In this document: positions 44,750 to 58,400 of the stretch, in pieces | Numbering within the stretch: the stretch's first letter is position 1 | Layout of the letters: every line of letters starts with the position of its first letter | Origin: Proteromonas lacertae | Taxonomy: Eukaryota > Sar > Bigyra > Opalinata > Proteromonadidae | DNA: 64,000 nucleotides | Assembly (NCBI GenBank): GCA_002245135.1 | Contig: NGBS01001167.1 | Location: forward strand, 124,001-188,000 | Direction: 5' to 3' | Made by a program: the position numbers and the translations under genes | Notes under the pieces: generated by a model | The model's input: only the letters and a program-made list of their open reading frames with translations | Databases searched by the model: none | Told to the model about the DNA's origin: nothing

Positions 44750-47483
44750 TTAAAAGATACAACAACCCTCTGTCTTTTTCTCTTCAGAATTCTCATCCAC
44801 TGATATTTCTGAAGATAAATTTTTATCATTTTCATAATCAACATTCATACATGAACCTCTTTCATCTGTAACACTTTTATCTATTCAATTGTAATTCATA
44901 CTATATACTTAATACACTTTCTCTTGATTTTACAATATCTGTAACTCTGTGGTTATTCTTTCTCTTATCAAAAGACATCTTCTTTTTACTTTTGTCATTA
45001 TTACTATTATTATCGAATTCCATTGGTTTATTCTCTTTGTCATTATTACTTACTAAATGATTATCTTTCTTTTCATTTATAATTTCTTCACTATGCTTAT
45101 CATCATTTTTACTGTGATGTTTATGATGATTGTGTTGATGTTTGAAATGATGTGATATTGGCGGTGTAATTGTATTAGGAATTGCTGTTGTTAGTGGTGG
45201 AATTATATTTGATGGTTTTATTTCTTCTTGTTTGGAATGCCTCCGTTTATTCTTATCCTTTTTCACTTTATCTATTATCTTCTCCTTCTCTTCTTCTTCT
45301 TCTTCTTCTGGAAAATTTCTTTTATCTTTGTCTTCTTTTCTATCTATTTTTTGACGCTTTGAAGTGTTTTTATCACCATCTTTGCTATTCACTTTATTTG
45401 CTCTTTTTTCTCTCTTTTGTTTTACTTTTTCAATTATCTTTTCATCTTCTTTATCCTTATCATCAATTACTACTTTTATCTCTTCTTCTTTTTCTATATT
45501 TTTCTCTAAGTCTTTTTGTTTTATTTTTTTCTCTTTTTCCCCTCTTTTCTTCTTATCTTTCACCTTTTCTATGATTTTTTCTTGTTCTTCTTCTTCTTCC
45601 TTTTCATTTTCAATAGGTGATATTGTTCTTTTTGCTCTTTTTGCTGCTGAACTTGACTTTGGTATTTCTTTACCATCATCTTCTCCTTTATTTTCTTCAG
45701 TTTTATCAGATTTATTTGCTTTTCTTCCTCTTCTTTTTTTCACTTTTTCAATTATCTTTTCATCTTCTTTATTCTTATCATCAGTTATTTCTTTCTCTTT
45801 GTTTAATACTTTAACAGGTGAATTAGTTTTTGGTAAAATAATATCATCATCATCACTTTCTTCTTCTTCTTTATTAATTATCTTTTCCTTTATTTTTTCC
45901 TCTTTTTTGCTTTTCATTTCATCTTCATCACCACTATAAACATAACTCTCTTCACCTTTTTCATAATCATAATCACTATTCTCGTTTTCATCACTTTCTT
46001 CATTATCACTGCTAGTTTCTTGATCTTGATTTTCTTTTTCTATTTTCTCTTCTTTATCTTCTTCTTCCTCTTCTTCCTCTTCTTCCTCTTTTGGTTTTCT
46101 TTTATTCATAACCCTCTTTTGACGCTTTGGAGTTTTTTCTTCATTTTCACTATCTTCTTTTGCTGTTCTTCCTCTCTTCTTCTTTTCTTGCACTTTTTCA
46201 TCATCATCTTCTTCTATAATATCAACAACATCAGATATATTTTGTAATATTTCTTTAACTTGTTGTTTAGGAGGTCTTCCTCTTGGTTTTTTCTTTTCTT
46301 CGGGTTTATCTTCTTCCTTTTTCTCAATTTCACTCTCTTCTTCTTCTTCTTCTTCTTCTTCAATTGCTTTGGATTGTTTTGATGATAATTTCCTTTTCTT
46401 TGATGTAGTAACATTATCATCATTATCAGTTGCCTTTCTCTTAGATTTTGATGATGAAATATTTCTTGCTTTGGATGAAGTTTTAGTCTTCTTTTTATAC
46501 TACATAATAATAATAAATATTATTATATACAAAATCAAAATTATTTTCATCTTTCAACTCTTTCTTAAACAAATCAATCAAATTTTCATAATTGATCTCA
46601 ATAGTTTCATCATATAAAATATTTAAGTATTCCTTCAATGGTTTAGTTACATCCTTACATAATTCATTTATATCAATTCCATTCATCATCTTTGACACTT
46701 CATCACTCGATTTACAATTACTCCAAGGCAATTTACCATTTAATAATTTTATCAATATATAACCAACTGATATCAAATCATCTCGTGGTAAAGATGATGC
46801 TCCATTGTGTACACGATAACTAGCATACTCTGGAGTACCAGCGAATTTACCATTACCTTTAAATATACCATTTATTGTCTTGTATGAATCAATACTACCG
46901 AAATCTATGATGTACAATATATTCTGTTTAGGAGGTAAACCAAACATAAAATTTTGAGGTTTAACGTCTCTATGTACTAGATTTCTATTATGCAGATGAT
47001 GTAATACACTTATCATTTGTATTGCACATCTATATACATCATTAGCTGACATCTTTCCTCCACAATTTTCAAGGACTTTATCAAGCGGTAATCCCAATAA
47101 ATCCATTGCAAAATATCTTACCTTATGTTCTTTATCATCACCGTATGGATTTTGAATAGGGAAAGATGGTATATCTATATATTTTATAATTGATATAATA
47201 TACTTGGATGTTTTCCTACTCTTACTCTGTAACAATTAGATTCATTGTATAATTGATTAGCTTCATCTGAATGTACAGATATCACTTTACCTTTCTTTGG
47301 CTTTCCTGATTTTTCAAGAGGAGCTATTTTTAATGCGAAATATTCATTTGGAGCGTTTGATTTATATGCTAAAAATAATAATAAATGTAATATACCTTTA
47401 AAAATCACACCAAAAGCACCTTTACCAATTTCTTCTTTCAAAGTGTATGGTCCAACTGTATCTCCTGGATGTAAACTGTTCAT
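44750..47483 (-). CDS. CK1-family protein kinase with AT-hook-bearing charged tail and C-terminal CaaX
   Basis: Starts at 47483 (MNSLHPGDTVGPYTLKEEIG) and crosses four introns of 27-31 nt. The kinase domain is intact: GKGAFGVIF glycine loop, YFALKI lysine, VHRDVKPQNFMFGL catalytic loop, YIIDFGSIDSY, GTPEYASYRVH and SLPRDDLISVGYILIKLL, a casein kinase 1-type lobe. A tail of about 580 residues of Lys/Glu repeats follows, with one canonical AT-hook (KPRGRPPKQQ) and related basic patches (KKRGRTAK, RRGRKANK). A last small exon ends GCCIF, a CaaX box for prenylation. DNA-binding hook plus lipid anchor suggests a nuclear-envelope location; this is inference. The opposite strand of the tail is open only through low complexity. 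Confidence 0.85.
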
Positions 47484-47663
47484 TGCTTATATATAAAATA
47501 TTAAATGTCACTTTTAAATGAACTAGCACAAGCTAATTTTTGAATTATAAAAAAGCGGCTTGGTTCGAATAATCAAGCTTTTCATTCTTAAAAACTCTTT
47601 TTTGTCTCTTCTGAATATCGTCGTCGGAAAAACAAAACAAATCAATAATTTAATCAACAAAAT

Positions 47664-49262
47664 TTATATTTCTACATTTTTATCTTTTGTTTTCAACTCT
47701 CTCAATTGATTTTGAAACATAGAATTCTCTTGTTTTATCACTTTTAAATCTCTATTAACTGTCTCTATTCTATTACTATCAATTGTTCTCAACAATGCTT
47801 CTAATTTCTTCTCATATCCTTTAGTATCATTTATTATCTGCTCATTTTCATATGCATTATCTAAAAACTCTCTAAATGCCTAAAATAATAAATCAAAAAA
47901 TAAATACATTCTTGATATCCTTAAATTTCGTATAACACTTTTCTATCACTTCATCATTCCCTTTACTACTCTCCAAATACTGTAATGCTCTTTCTTCACT
48001 TCTGACTTAATCTCACTTTAATTGCACTTATATCATTTTGCAGTTTTTTTATTGATTCTATTACATTATTCATTTCTGTTTGCTGTCTGTTTAATTGCTT
48101 AAATACTGACATTATTCTTTCAATATACACACTTCTACCAATATACTATGACAATAATATAATAATAAAAATAATGTATTTATTATTATTGTAATATACA
48201 TCAGGCAATTGTTCATAATGACTTACTAACGATTTATATCTATTATCTTTCACTTCCACTACTTCTGTTAAATGTGACAATTCTTTTTCATATTTTCTTA
48301 TTTCATTTACATTACTATGATAATCAATTTTCTTTTTATTTTGTTTGAGTTTATCAATTTCATTTCTCATTGTTTCTTTTTGTTGTAAAAACTCTTGTTT
48401 TCTATCAATTATACTCTGTTGTAGATCCTCCATTTCTTGCAATAATAATTCCTTACCACTATTCAATTATAAATAAAAATATAATTATACTTTGATTTTT
48501 CTATCATTTCTTTAGCATATTTAAATATTTCATAATTCTGTCTTTTACTTTCCAAGTTGAATTTCAATTGATTTAATTCAATCTCTTCTTGATTTATATT
48601 CTTTTTCATTGCATTTTTGTCATATAGCATATTCTTATAATCACTTGATAGTTTTTGATAATCTGTTAATTTGTTTTTCAATTCTACATATGATGGTTCT
48701 TGTGGTTCATTGAAATGTTCTATTATTTATATATTATAATATTTATATATACCTTTATAATAATGTTCTATTTGTGTTACATATTTATGTATCTCTGAAT
48801 ATTGACTGAAATATTCTGATGTTGAATCATCATCCTATAAATATTATAATCATTCATTTATTATATACTAAAGTTATATTTGGCACTTTTTCTAATAAAT
48901 ATGATATAATTGATAGGCTTGTCTGGCTTTCTGGATATAGAAAGTGATTATAATCACATTCTTTATCATAACCGATATTCTAAACAGTTTCACATAAATT
49001 AGACAATACTTTCATACACACACTCAGTTGCTTACAGAATTTCTGTCTCAATGCAATTGATGTTGGTAATGTTTCTGGAAAATATATAGGATTATCTTTG
49101 TTGAGTATTTGAAAACATAAAACACATATATTATAGAGATTTTCTGGAGTTATTGTCTTATGAGTTGACGCTGAGCTATCAATTGCTCTACAGAAATAGA
49201 TATTGTTCATACAATTTATAATCTTTAATTGCTTTGAGTATTAAATTATCTGCTTCTTCCAT
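47664..49262 (-). CDS. CCDC22: CCDC22-like subunit of the CCC/Commander complex
   Basis: Starts at 49262 (MEEADNLILKAIKDYKLA), like the MEEADRILI of animal CCDC22. The calponin-homology-like N domain reads ETLPTSIALRQKFCKQLSV then CMKNIGYDKECDYNHFLYPE once a 30-nt intron (48980-49009, GTATTG to TTTAG) is removed; without it an in-frame TAG appears. The rest is coiled coil (LLQEMEDLQQSIIDRKQEF, RYKSLVSHYEQLPD). The end is LREL-KTKDKNVEI. One frame change near 48005 has no fitting intron. CCDC22 with CCDC93 and COMMD proteins recycles membrane receptors from endosomes, which suits a genome with giant receptors. Other Commander subunits are not in this window. Confidence 0.8.
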
Positions 49263-49433
49263 TTTATCAAAAATTAATTAATATCCTCACCTTAAATAAG
49301 AAAACAAGTTTATTTAAGCCTCATTTTCTTATTCTTCTATTTTTAGTGATACAACTCACTGTTGTCTGTTTTTATGTTATTGTAAAATCAAAAGAATATG
49401 CTGACAATAAAGTATAATAAAAAATAATAAAAA

Positions 49434-52400
49434 CTAATTATGTTTTTGTTGAGTTCTAAGAGTAGTTGTATGAGTTATCTTAGAAGACAAAAATGCAGAT
49501 TGTGACAATAAACTTGAATTGGGCATCTTACTAAGTGATGTTGTTGTTCCATGAACTCCTGTTGTTCCTAATGAACCATTCACTCCAATATGTTTACTAC
49601 CAGACTCAGTTGTAAGGTTTGCTGTTTCATCCAAATACAAATTAACCAATTTAATACCATACTGCAATATAACCATCAACCAAATGATTAATTCTGTTCC
49701 TAATGTTCTTAACAGCAATATTGAATCTGGTTCACTACTAATGCTGAAATCTAAAGCAACCATAACTCCTCCTAATAATGTCAATATCAGCGTGGAAATA
49801 AACATTCCAATACTATCATTCTGTTGATTTGCAGCATTCTTTGTTTTTCCTGTTAAATATATGAGGACTAATAATAATAATCCATCTATTACCAATTCCA
49901 CAGTTCTAATAAAATTAAATTAATAATAAACAATATATAAATACAAGAATGGAGTTGAGACTGAACATTGACGAATTGAAACATCTACGAAGTATGATGA
50001 ATATTTTGCAGTTTCAAGTGGCTCATATTTTGGTACATCAGCTAAGAACCATATCATTACAATAATAATCTCTAATAACATAAAACCAACATAGAATATC
50101 ATAACTCTTATCAAAGTAATACGTGACTATTACAATTAAATTAATAAATAATATATATTTATACTTTCACTATCATCTTATGGTTTCTGATGTATTTACG
50201 ATATATTTTAGTTACTTTTGCATAGAACAAACCTAAAATACCTTTAAATGCAATACCAACAACAGCTACACGAGCTACACAAATACCATTAGTATCACTT
50301 GGTGGAATAATAAAAGTTAACACAGACAATGAGCAGAATATTAAATGGATTGATAAAGTAAAAGCATAAGGTCTTCCAAATGCTCGAATTACTTGTTTCT
50401 TCTGTTTGATAATAGTAAACACTAATGCCAGTAAGGAAAATAAAATACCAACTGCCATCATTAAATAACAAACTGCTACAATAGAACCACTAAATTCAAA
50501 TAAGCCTTTACTTTTACCAAATTTGGAATAATCAGGTAAACCTTCTGGATATGGTCTTGGCTCAATCAATATACTTTGTCCTGTATCAGGATATACTTGT
50601 AAATAATCACCATTTGCATTTCCTTCCATTATAAATATATTTCTCTGTAAATGCAAACTCTCTTCAACATATACTGAACCACTTGGTGCTTTTACATCTT
50701 GGCCTATTATACAAGATCTAAGATATTCAATTGGTGGAATACTACTTCCACTATCTTCAGCTGCTTGAATCATTGCAGATTTCCATATATCAAAACTAAC
50801 TTTAATATATTCCATTTCTTGTAAAGTCTCTGCTGTATTACCTAAATTCTCTTGCACATCACTTACAAATGCTTCAGATAAAGATGTTGTTAGAAATGAT
50901 GAATAACTTACAGTAATCAAACTTCCAGGCATTCCAGTTAAGAATCCATCACTATAATCTGATCTTGTATATCTAATAAGAATGGCTATATATTCGTGGA
51001 AATTAATTCCATAATCTTTCAGTGCTTGTAATGTGAATCGAGAAGAATTACCATCCAAGAAATATAATACTATTTATAATAAATAAAAAAATAAAAAAAT
51101 ATACAACATATTCTTTTACCTGTTGTTTTTGAACTAGCTATTTTTGAAACAATTGATTTATAATAACTCGTATCAGTTCTATTTGATTCAACAGTTATAT
51201 AATTCACTTTAGCATAATTCTCTTCCTCTTTTAATACATGTTGAGCATTTGTCAAATACTTTTTCATCTTTGGATCATCAGATAAAATCAATAAGAAATC
51301 ATTAACACCTTGAGTTGTCATATAAGAAACAGAAGCACGAATCTTTTGATAAGCTGTGTTACCAGTAACTAACATATTCTTACTTGACATATAACCTTCA
51401 GAAATACCAGTATAAATAAAGAACATATTCAATCTTTCTGCTTCAGCTAATACTGTCTCTCTACATGGATCTCCTCTACATCCCATATATAATATAATAT
51501 TTGTATCATTTTCAATCTTGTGAATTTCATCAATAAAATCTTGAGCTGTTGTACCAAATATAATAATTGGTTGAATATAATAACCATTGATTTTATTATT
51601 ATTAATATCATTAATTAAATACTCTTCTAAAGTTAATATTCTCATTTCTCTATCATGTGCAGCAGATGAACCATCATGGAATAATGCTATTTTCACTGAA
51701 TCATATGTAAATTTTTCACCTTTATCAGTAAAATCACAAATATACTGTATATTCTTTCCTTCAATTAATGGATTATAAGCTTGAGCTACTTCTGGTTGAG
51801 GTGAATAACTTGTTACTCTTGTTTTACCATTTCCAGATACTTCAAATCCATAAATTACACGATTAGAAAAACCATTTGGATTAACAACTAATAAACCAGA
51901 TGGTGTTGTTGTTGATAAGCCATACAGGGCTGTTCTTACTTTATCAGTATCGAATGAAAATGATGTTTTTGCTGCTTCTGCCCATACCTTCACACTTGTA
52001 TAAGCTGCTTCTAAATGTTGAGTAAAATAGGATCCTTCTCCATACAAATCATTCATTGCAGTAACAAATGAAATGGCAGTGTCTTGTCTTGTTTCATCAT
52101 CTGATGTAGTCAAACCCATATCATTTGTGAATGTTGCTAACATTCTATAATGATTTAGACATTTGGATGGAATTGATTTTGCATGTAATTGTTCCATAGT
52201 CAAGGAATACATGCTATAACCTGCATCAGGATATATTCCGTATTCACAATATCGATTAACAGCCTCAATAACATTATCTATTGTTATAACCATTATAATT
52301 GCACTTTTCTTTCTTATACTTTCTGGAATTGCCATAAACTCAGTCATGTTTTGATAATTAACAGCATAAATATTTAATTTTATTTGATCGGCATAGTTTA

Positions 52401-55400
52401 AGAATGATTTCGTTATGTTAACAGAGAATATTGTACTATCATATACTACAATAAAAGTATCTACTCTCATTGATAAATATTTCTTCACAGCTGAAACCAT
52501 CTGATAACTTATAAAGCCAAATGAAAATGTATTCTTTGAACAAAATTCAGCAGCTGACATAGCAGGATAGAAATATAAAATATCATATTTAATAGCTATT
52601 TCAGATATTTCTAATTGTTGTGAATATCTTGAACTTCCAAACAAAGCAACAACTTCTGATAATTTTCCTAATTCTGTTGCATAATTGACGTAATTCTCTA
52701 ATTCAGATTTACAATCACGTACTTGTGTCAATATCATTCTATCCAAAATACCACCAGCATTATTCAACTCTGTTACTGCAGCTTTAATACCACTTAATAT
52801 AAGTCTATCAGTACTTGCTAATGCTCCACTAAAACTGGTTAACACACCTATAGTAACTGTTGATTGTCTTGCATATTTACCAATTCCTGGACGTGAAAAA
52901 TCACATATATAGTATCCATCGTTCATTTCAATCTTCCAAGGATTGGATGAAACAGGGGAAGAACTTTCATATATTTTTTCAAAGTCATTTGATCCTTTTT
53001 TATGATAACCAAATCGAATATAATGAGTCATATAATTATTGGAATTAATTTTGATATTTCCTTCTGGTGCATCGAAATTAACAGTGTATAAAGCTTGTTG
53101 ATATTTTGAAAATACTACAGTATTCATTTTAGTCACAGCTTCTGCCCATAGATGGAAAACTGCATATAAACTTGACATTCTTTCTGTTATTGGATTCTTA
53201 GTATATTGAGCTACTCTATTAACAAATGCTGCATTTGTATCACCATCTATTGATTGGAAATATGATTGTATTGAGTAGAATGGTTGGTTGTTTGCATCAC
53301 TCATTGATTCACCTGTTGTATATGATATTATTTTGTACTTTTCTGGATCTAAGTTTCTATCCGAATAAGATTTATCAATATATTTATGTAAATTATCACT
53401 ACCAAATAACAAAATAAAACATGCTTTTGATCTTTCAGTTATTGAAACAACAATACCATCAACTTCTTCTTGTGATATTGTTGATGTAAAAGTTCTTGTA
53501 AGAACAATTGTTCCACCTAAATTTCTCACTACTTTTTGAGCATATTGATTGGCTCTTGAACTAGCTTCATCGTATGTTGATAATATTGCATAAGCTAATG
53601 TACTTTCATCTGTTACATCATTCAATATATTCACTACTCTTTCTACAATACTTGGCTCTTTATTGGCATAGATGATGTTATTCTCACATGATTCACCAGG
53701 TGACATACCAATATGTATAATTGGAATATCTCTTTTCTCAACTTCTGATTGAATGAAAGTGATGCAATCAATTGTAGCAGTAGTAATAATTAGATTGATT
53801 GTGTTATTTACATCATATTCAAGATTTTTTGTTAAAGTGTCGGAACATGTTTTATCATCACTACCAATATCAATATCAGTTACATATATTCTATGTCCAA
53901 TTATTCCACCTTGAGCAACATTGTATTCATCCAGTAATATACTCATTATACTTGATAAACCTTTATCCATTGATTGTTGAATACCTGTTAATGATGTTGC
54001 AAATAATATATTGATTATATCAATGTCATATTCATATTGACCAATTGTATGATCACATATTTTGCCATGTGTTTCTTCAATATCCCAATTCCAAGCCATT
54101 GGCTCGATTAATATATCTTGTGAATAGACAATATCAAATTTTCGTGTTTCTACATTGACTTTTCCTAAATAGAATGGTAATGATGCATATTGATTTTTAT
54201 TCAATTTCAATATACCAGATCCAGTCTCATATTCCATTCCCATTATCGCTTTTCTCCAATCTTCAGTTTCTAAACTATTCGCTTTTAAAACAGCTCTATA
54301 CCAAAATCTCATTCCTGCATATACTGAACTTTCATATGCTGAATTTATTTCTTTTATTGTATATTCAATAGAAGCTAAAAGGAATGCATTTGTTTCATTT
54401 ACTTCATCGAAATAATAACTTGGTTCATAAACATCAACATAATCGTTAATAGGAAAATCTAATATTTCTCTATCAGATCCAAAACATATAATTTGTATTT
54501 GATGTCTTGACAAAATCTTCTCGTTTAATGCAACTATAAATTCATTTAGTGGATCACCAATCAAAGTTGAAATAATAATACCACCAGTTGGTAAATCAGC
54601 TAATACTTTTGTTACTAATGATCTAGCACTTCCACTCTTACTATCTATTCTATATTCACCTTTTATTTCCATTATATCTTCTACTTTGTATTTCGTTATA
54701 TTAAGTATCGTATCTGTAAATTCAGGAGCAAAATCTGATGATCCAACTAATAATATTTTGTCATATTCTGATATTACCTTCAAATATGATATAAATTGGT
54801 CAAACAATTGATTTGCTACAGCTCCAAAGTAATAGACACTCGAATAACATTCTTGACCTTCATATGTTTGTGGATAAAACAAATATTTATTTACTTTTTG
54901 TAATTCTTTAGCAAATGCAATACGACATTCAGATACATAACAACCAAAGAAAACTGATACTTCATCATCTTCAGCTGCTATTTTTGCTATTTTTTCATAA
55001 TCATTACCGTATGCTGAAGGATCATATATTTTGAAATTTAATGTTTTACCTATTACACCACCTAAATCATTAATCTTTGATGTCATTGCAATTAATAAGT
55101 TTAAGCCATATAGTTCAAATGGAGAATCATTATTTTCCACAGAAAATATTGCACCAATGAAGTAATTATCTTCCTGCAATTGTTCACCTCTTACTGCAGC
55201 TTTTGTATCCCAATTACATGATAACTTTGGAACAACTGGATCACTAGATTTCCAAGGATTTGGTGCAGTAATGTCAGATGAATGATATTCATAAGCAGCG
55301 TTTGCTTCAAGATAACCTGTTGTTTCATTTTCTATAATCTGACACATACTAATTGAGAAACTCATATAATTGTTAGTGAAAACTTTGACATTTCTTCCTC

Positions 55401-58400
55401 CTTCAACAATCATAGCATTATGAATTGCATCTAAAGCATCAGTGAATGAATAAGGAACTTCTAAACCTTCATAATCATTAAACTGAATATTACTAAAAGC
55501 ATTTTCAAATATCTTTGCAGCTAAAAATACATTTTCACTTCCATGAGTTGTATTAACTGCAAATGAATATTCTTTATTGAATATTTCTCTTACATCTGTT
55601 AATGGATAATAATCTTTATGAAAACTAACCCAAATATAATGACCAATCATATATTTACCATATGGACCATCAATATCTACTCTTCTCACCTTTTCAGATA
55701 TTACTGTAAACTTATCGGCAGTCATTCCTAAATCATGCATTGCTTTGAATATATCGAATCTAGCATTACCATTTAATAATGACAATATTACACCGCTACT
55801 CATTTTAGATTGTAATAAAGTCAATATTTTTTCCATATCATAACCAGTAATTGGAATTTCAATAACAGCAACTGGAGTAACTGATCTAATTCTTAATTCA
55901 CCCTGTATATACTGCATTATAGTATTTTGAGAAAGTTTATTTGTATATAAAATAGCAATATTAGATTTATCAAATGTAGAGACAATCCAAGGAATATATG
56001 CTGTTCTAAGAGAGAAAGGCATTCCACAATATATAATATTCTCTTTACATTCAAAACCTTCAAAATCATGAGGATAAAACAAGATAATACCATTCTCATT
56101 CAAATTTTTAGAAATTTCATTTCTTGTAAATGAATCATAACATCCAAATGCAATTCTTGTGTGATATAATCTCTTCATGTCTTTAATAGTTGTATATATA
56201 TCTTCATCATCAGTCGAATCAATTACTAATGGACTAATATATCTTTCTTGAATACCACCTTTTTCATTAATCAAGTCAAAGCTAGACAAGAATGAATAAA
56301 CCATTTCATTTCCTATATAAGCATCAGCATTTGATAATGGTCCAAATATAATCACATTAAATTTCTTTTCTCTAATCTCACCTTCTCCTTCATTTCTAAA
56401 ATTACATATATACTGTTCAGTAGTTGAATCAGAAGTTAAATAAAATGTCTCTGCTGGGAAATAACTTGATAATTTATTAACCATAACAATATTTCCATCT
56501 TCATCACTTGTCATTATTGAAATCTGTACTTGTATATGAAAATCTTTATCAACTGCCAACTCACCAAAAGATGTCTTTATTTTATTATTTAATATATAGT
56601 TTCTAACAATTTCATAATCATCATTCAATGTATTACCCAAAACATCAATTATAAATTCATATCCTAAAATAGCACGAGATTGAACTGATGTTGGTACAAT
56701 ATTATCACCAAACACTTTACTCCACAAATATTGTATATATTCAGCATTATAAGCATAACTACTAACTAATAACAAATTACCAATTCTTAAAGTTGAATTG
56801 ATATTTGTATAAATATCTATTCTATCAGTTACAATAACATATTTATCAGTATAAGCATCAGAACTTGAACAATCTTTGCTTTTATAACTTTCAGAATTGC
56901 ATATTATTTCATTGAATGTAGTATATAAATATTCAGAATATTTATCCAAATAATTAAATATAACACCACCATCATTCATGTATCTTAATACCTTAGCTAA
57001 CACTCCAAATATTTCTTTTTCTACATCTTCTTTACTTTTACTTTCATCAATAACAACATCTACTGGAGTATAATAACCACTTTCTGATAAATCTTTTATC
57101 AGAATATCATGAATAAGTGAATTATTGAAATTATCAGCCATTATGACAAATGCAACAAGTGGATAATTATCTGATACATAATTTAATAGTGGAAATATTT
57201 GTTGATAAGGAGATAAACCTAAATTCAATGTTGAATCATTACAAGCTGATGTTTGTTGATCTTCTGCAATTAACATAAATGACTTGCTCAATTTTCCAAT
57301 ATATTTATTATTCACTTCTGCAGAACATGCACTTATAATGAATCTATATGATTGATTGAATGACCTTTCAATTGCTTCTTCATCTTCACATAAAGTCCTT
57401 TTCAATTCATAATTTAAACCTCCAAAACCACCTTCTTCATTGGTAATATCTTGATATTCACTCATTAAGAAGTATATTGATTCATCATATTTATCATGCC
57501 AAACTGCAAATGTATATGTCTCTTTCTCATATATTGTATCACTAACACCTTCATCAAAATCACAAACTTGATTTTTATTACTTATCTATTAAAATTAAAT
57601 AAATATATAAATATGAATAAATACTACAACAGAAAATGGTGATCTATCAAACATATGATTCTGATATAACAACAATGAATCACTATCACTACCAAACTTA
57701 TGAATATTGAAATAAGATTTCATTACATTGGAGGTAGATATTTCAGTTACACCATATGGGGTATTTTCTGATAGTTTATACAACTTATATCTCAATTCAG
57801 CAGATGATTCAATATACATATTTCCCATGGCTGTACTTACTAATGTCATTGCATTAAAACTATAAATAAATAAGATAGATAGATATATACGCAGCAACAG
57901 AATCTTCATGCATTTGTATTGGCAAATCTGCATAAAACAATTCAATTATTGATTTCATCTGAGTATTTTCAACAATATCTTTATATAATGAATAAGATGA
58001 AATATAATAATAACCTTCATAATTGCTTTTATTTTCATATATAAAATACTCTGGATATAATAAATCTAATATAACTACTGGATAATCTTCAGCATCAAAA
58101 CCCCAATTACGCATATTATCTACAAATTCACGTGTCTTACTTCCTAATAAAGTATAAATTGTAGTAGAATTGAATTCTGACTTTAATGTTGTTAAGTTTG
58201 TTTCTAATATATCAAAATCAATAAAAGGGATAATCTCACAATTATAAGAAGCATATGTCTTAACAACTTTGTACAAATAATCAGCAATATCAACATTTGT
58301 ACTATATATATAATATAATAATAATAGATACGTAAAATTATCACTAATAATTCTACATTCAGATTGTCTAGCTGAAAAATAACCAAACATTGAAAGTGCA

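Noticed and set aside
45182-46247. Long plus-strand frames rich in Leu, Phe and Ser
   Set aside because: They are antisense to the Lys/Glu repeat tail of the CK1 gene; GAA/AAG codon repeats reverse into TTC/CTT, which are always open. No domain is visible.
47553-47580. Hairpin GCTTG-GTTCGAATAAT-CAAGC resembling a tRNA T-arm
   Set aside because: No acceptor, D or anticodon stems fit around it, and it lies in the upstream region of the CK1 gene.
48980-49009. In-frame TAG inside CCDC22
   Set aside because: A 30-nt GTATTG to TTTAG intron removes it and restores the conserved CMKNIGYDKECDYNHFLYP alignment, so it is not a nonsense mutation or stop reassignment.
49434-57600. Bacterial contamination suggested by UrtA/AmiC-like sequences
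   Set aside because: The gene has a signal peptide, mini-introns of the local type, a class C 7TM end and the same AT-rich composition as its neighbours.
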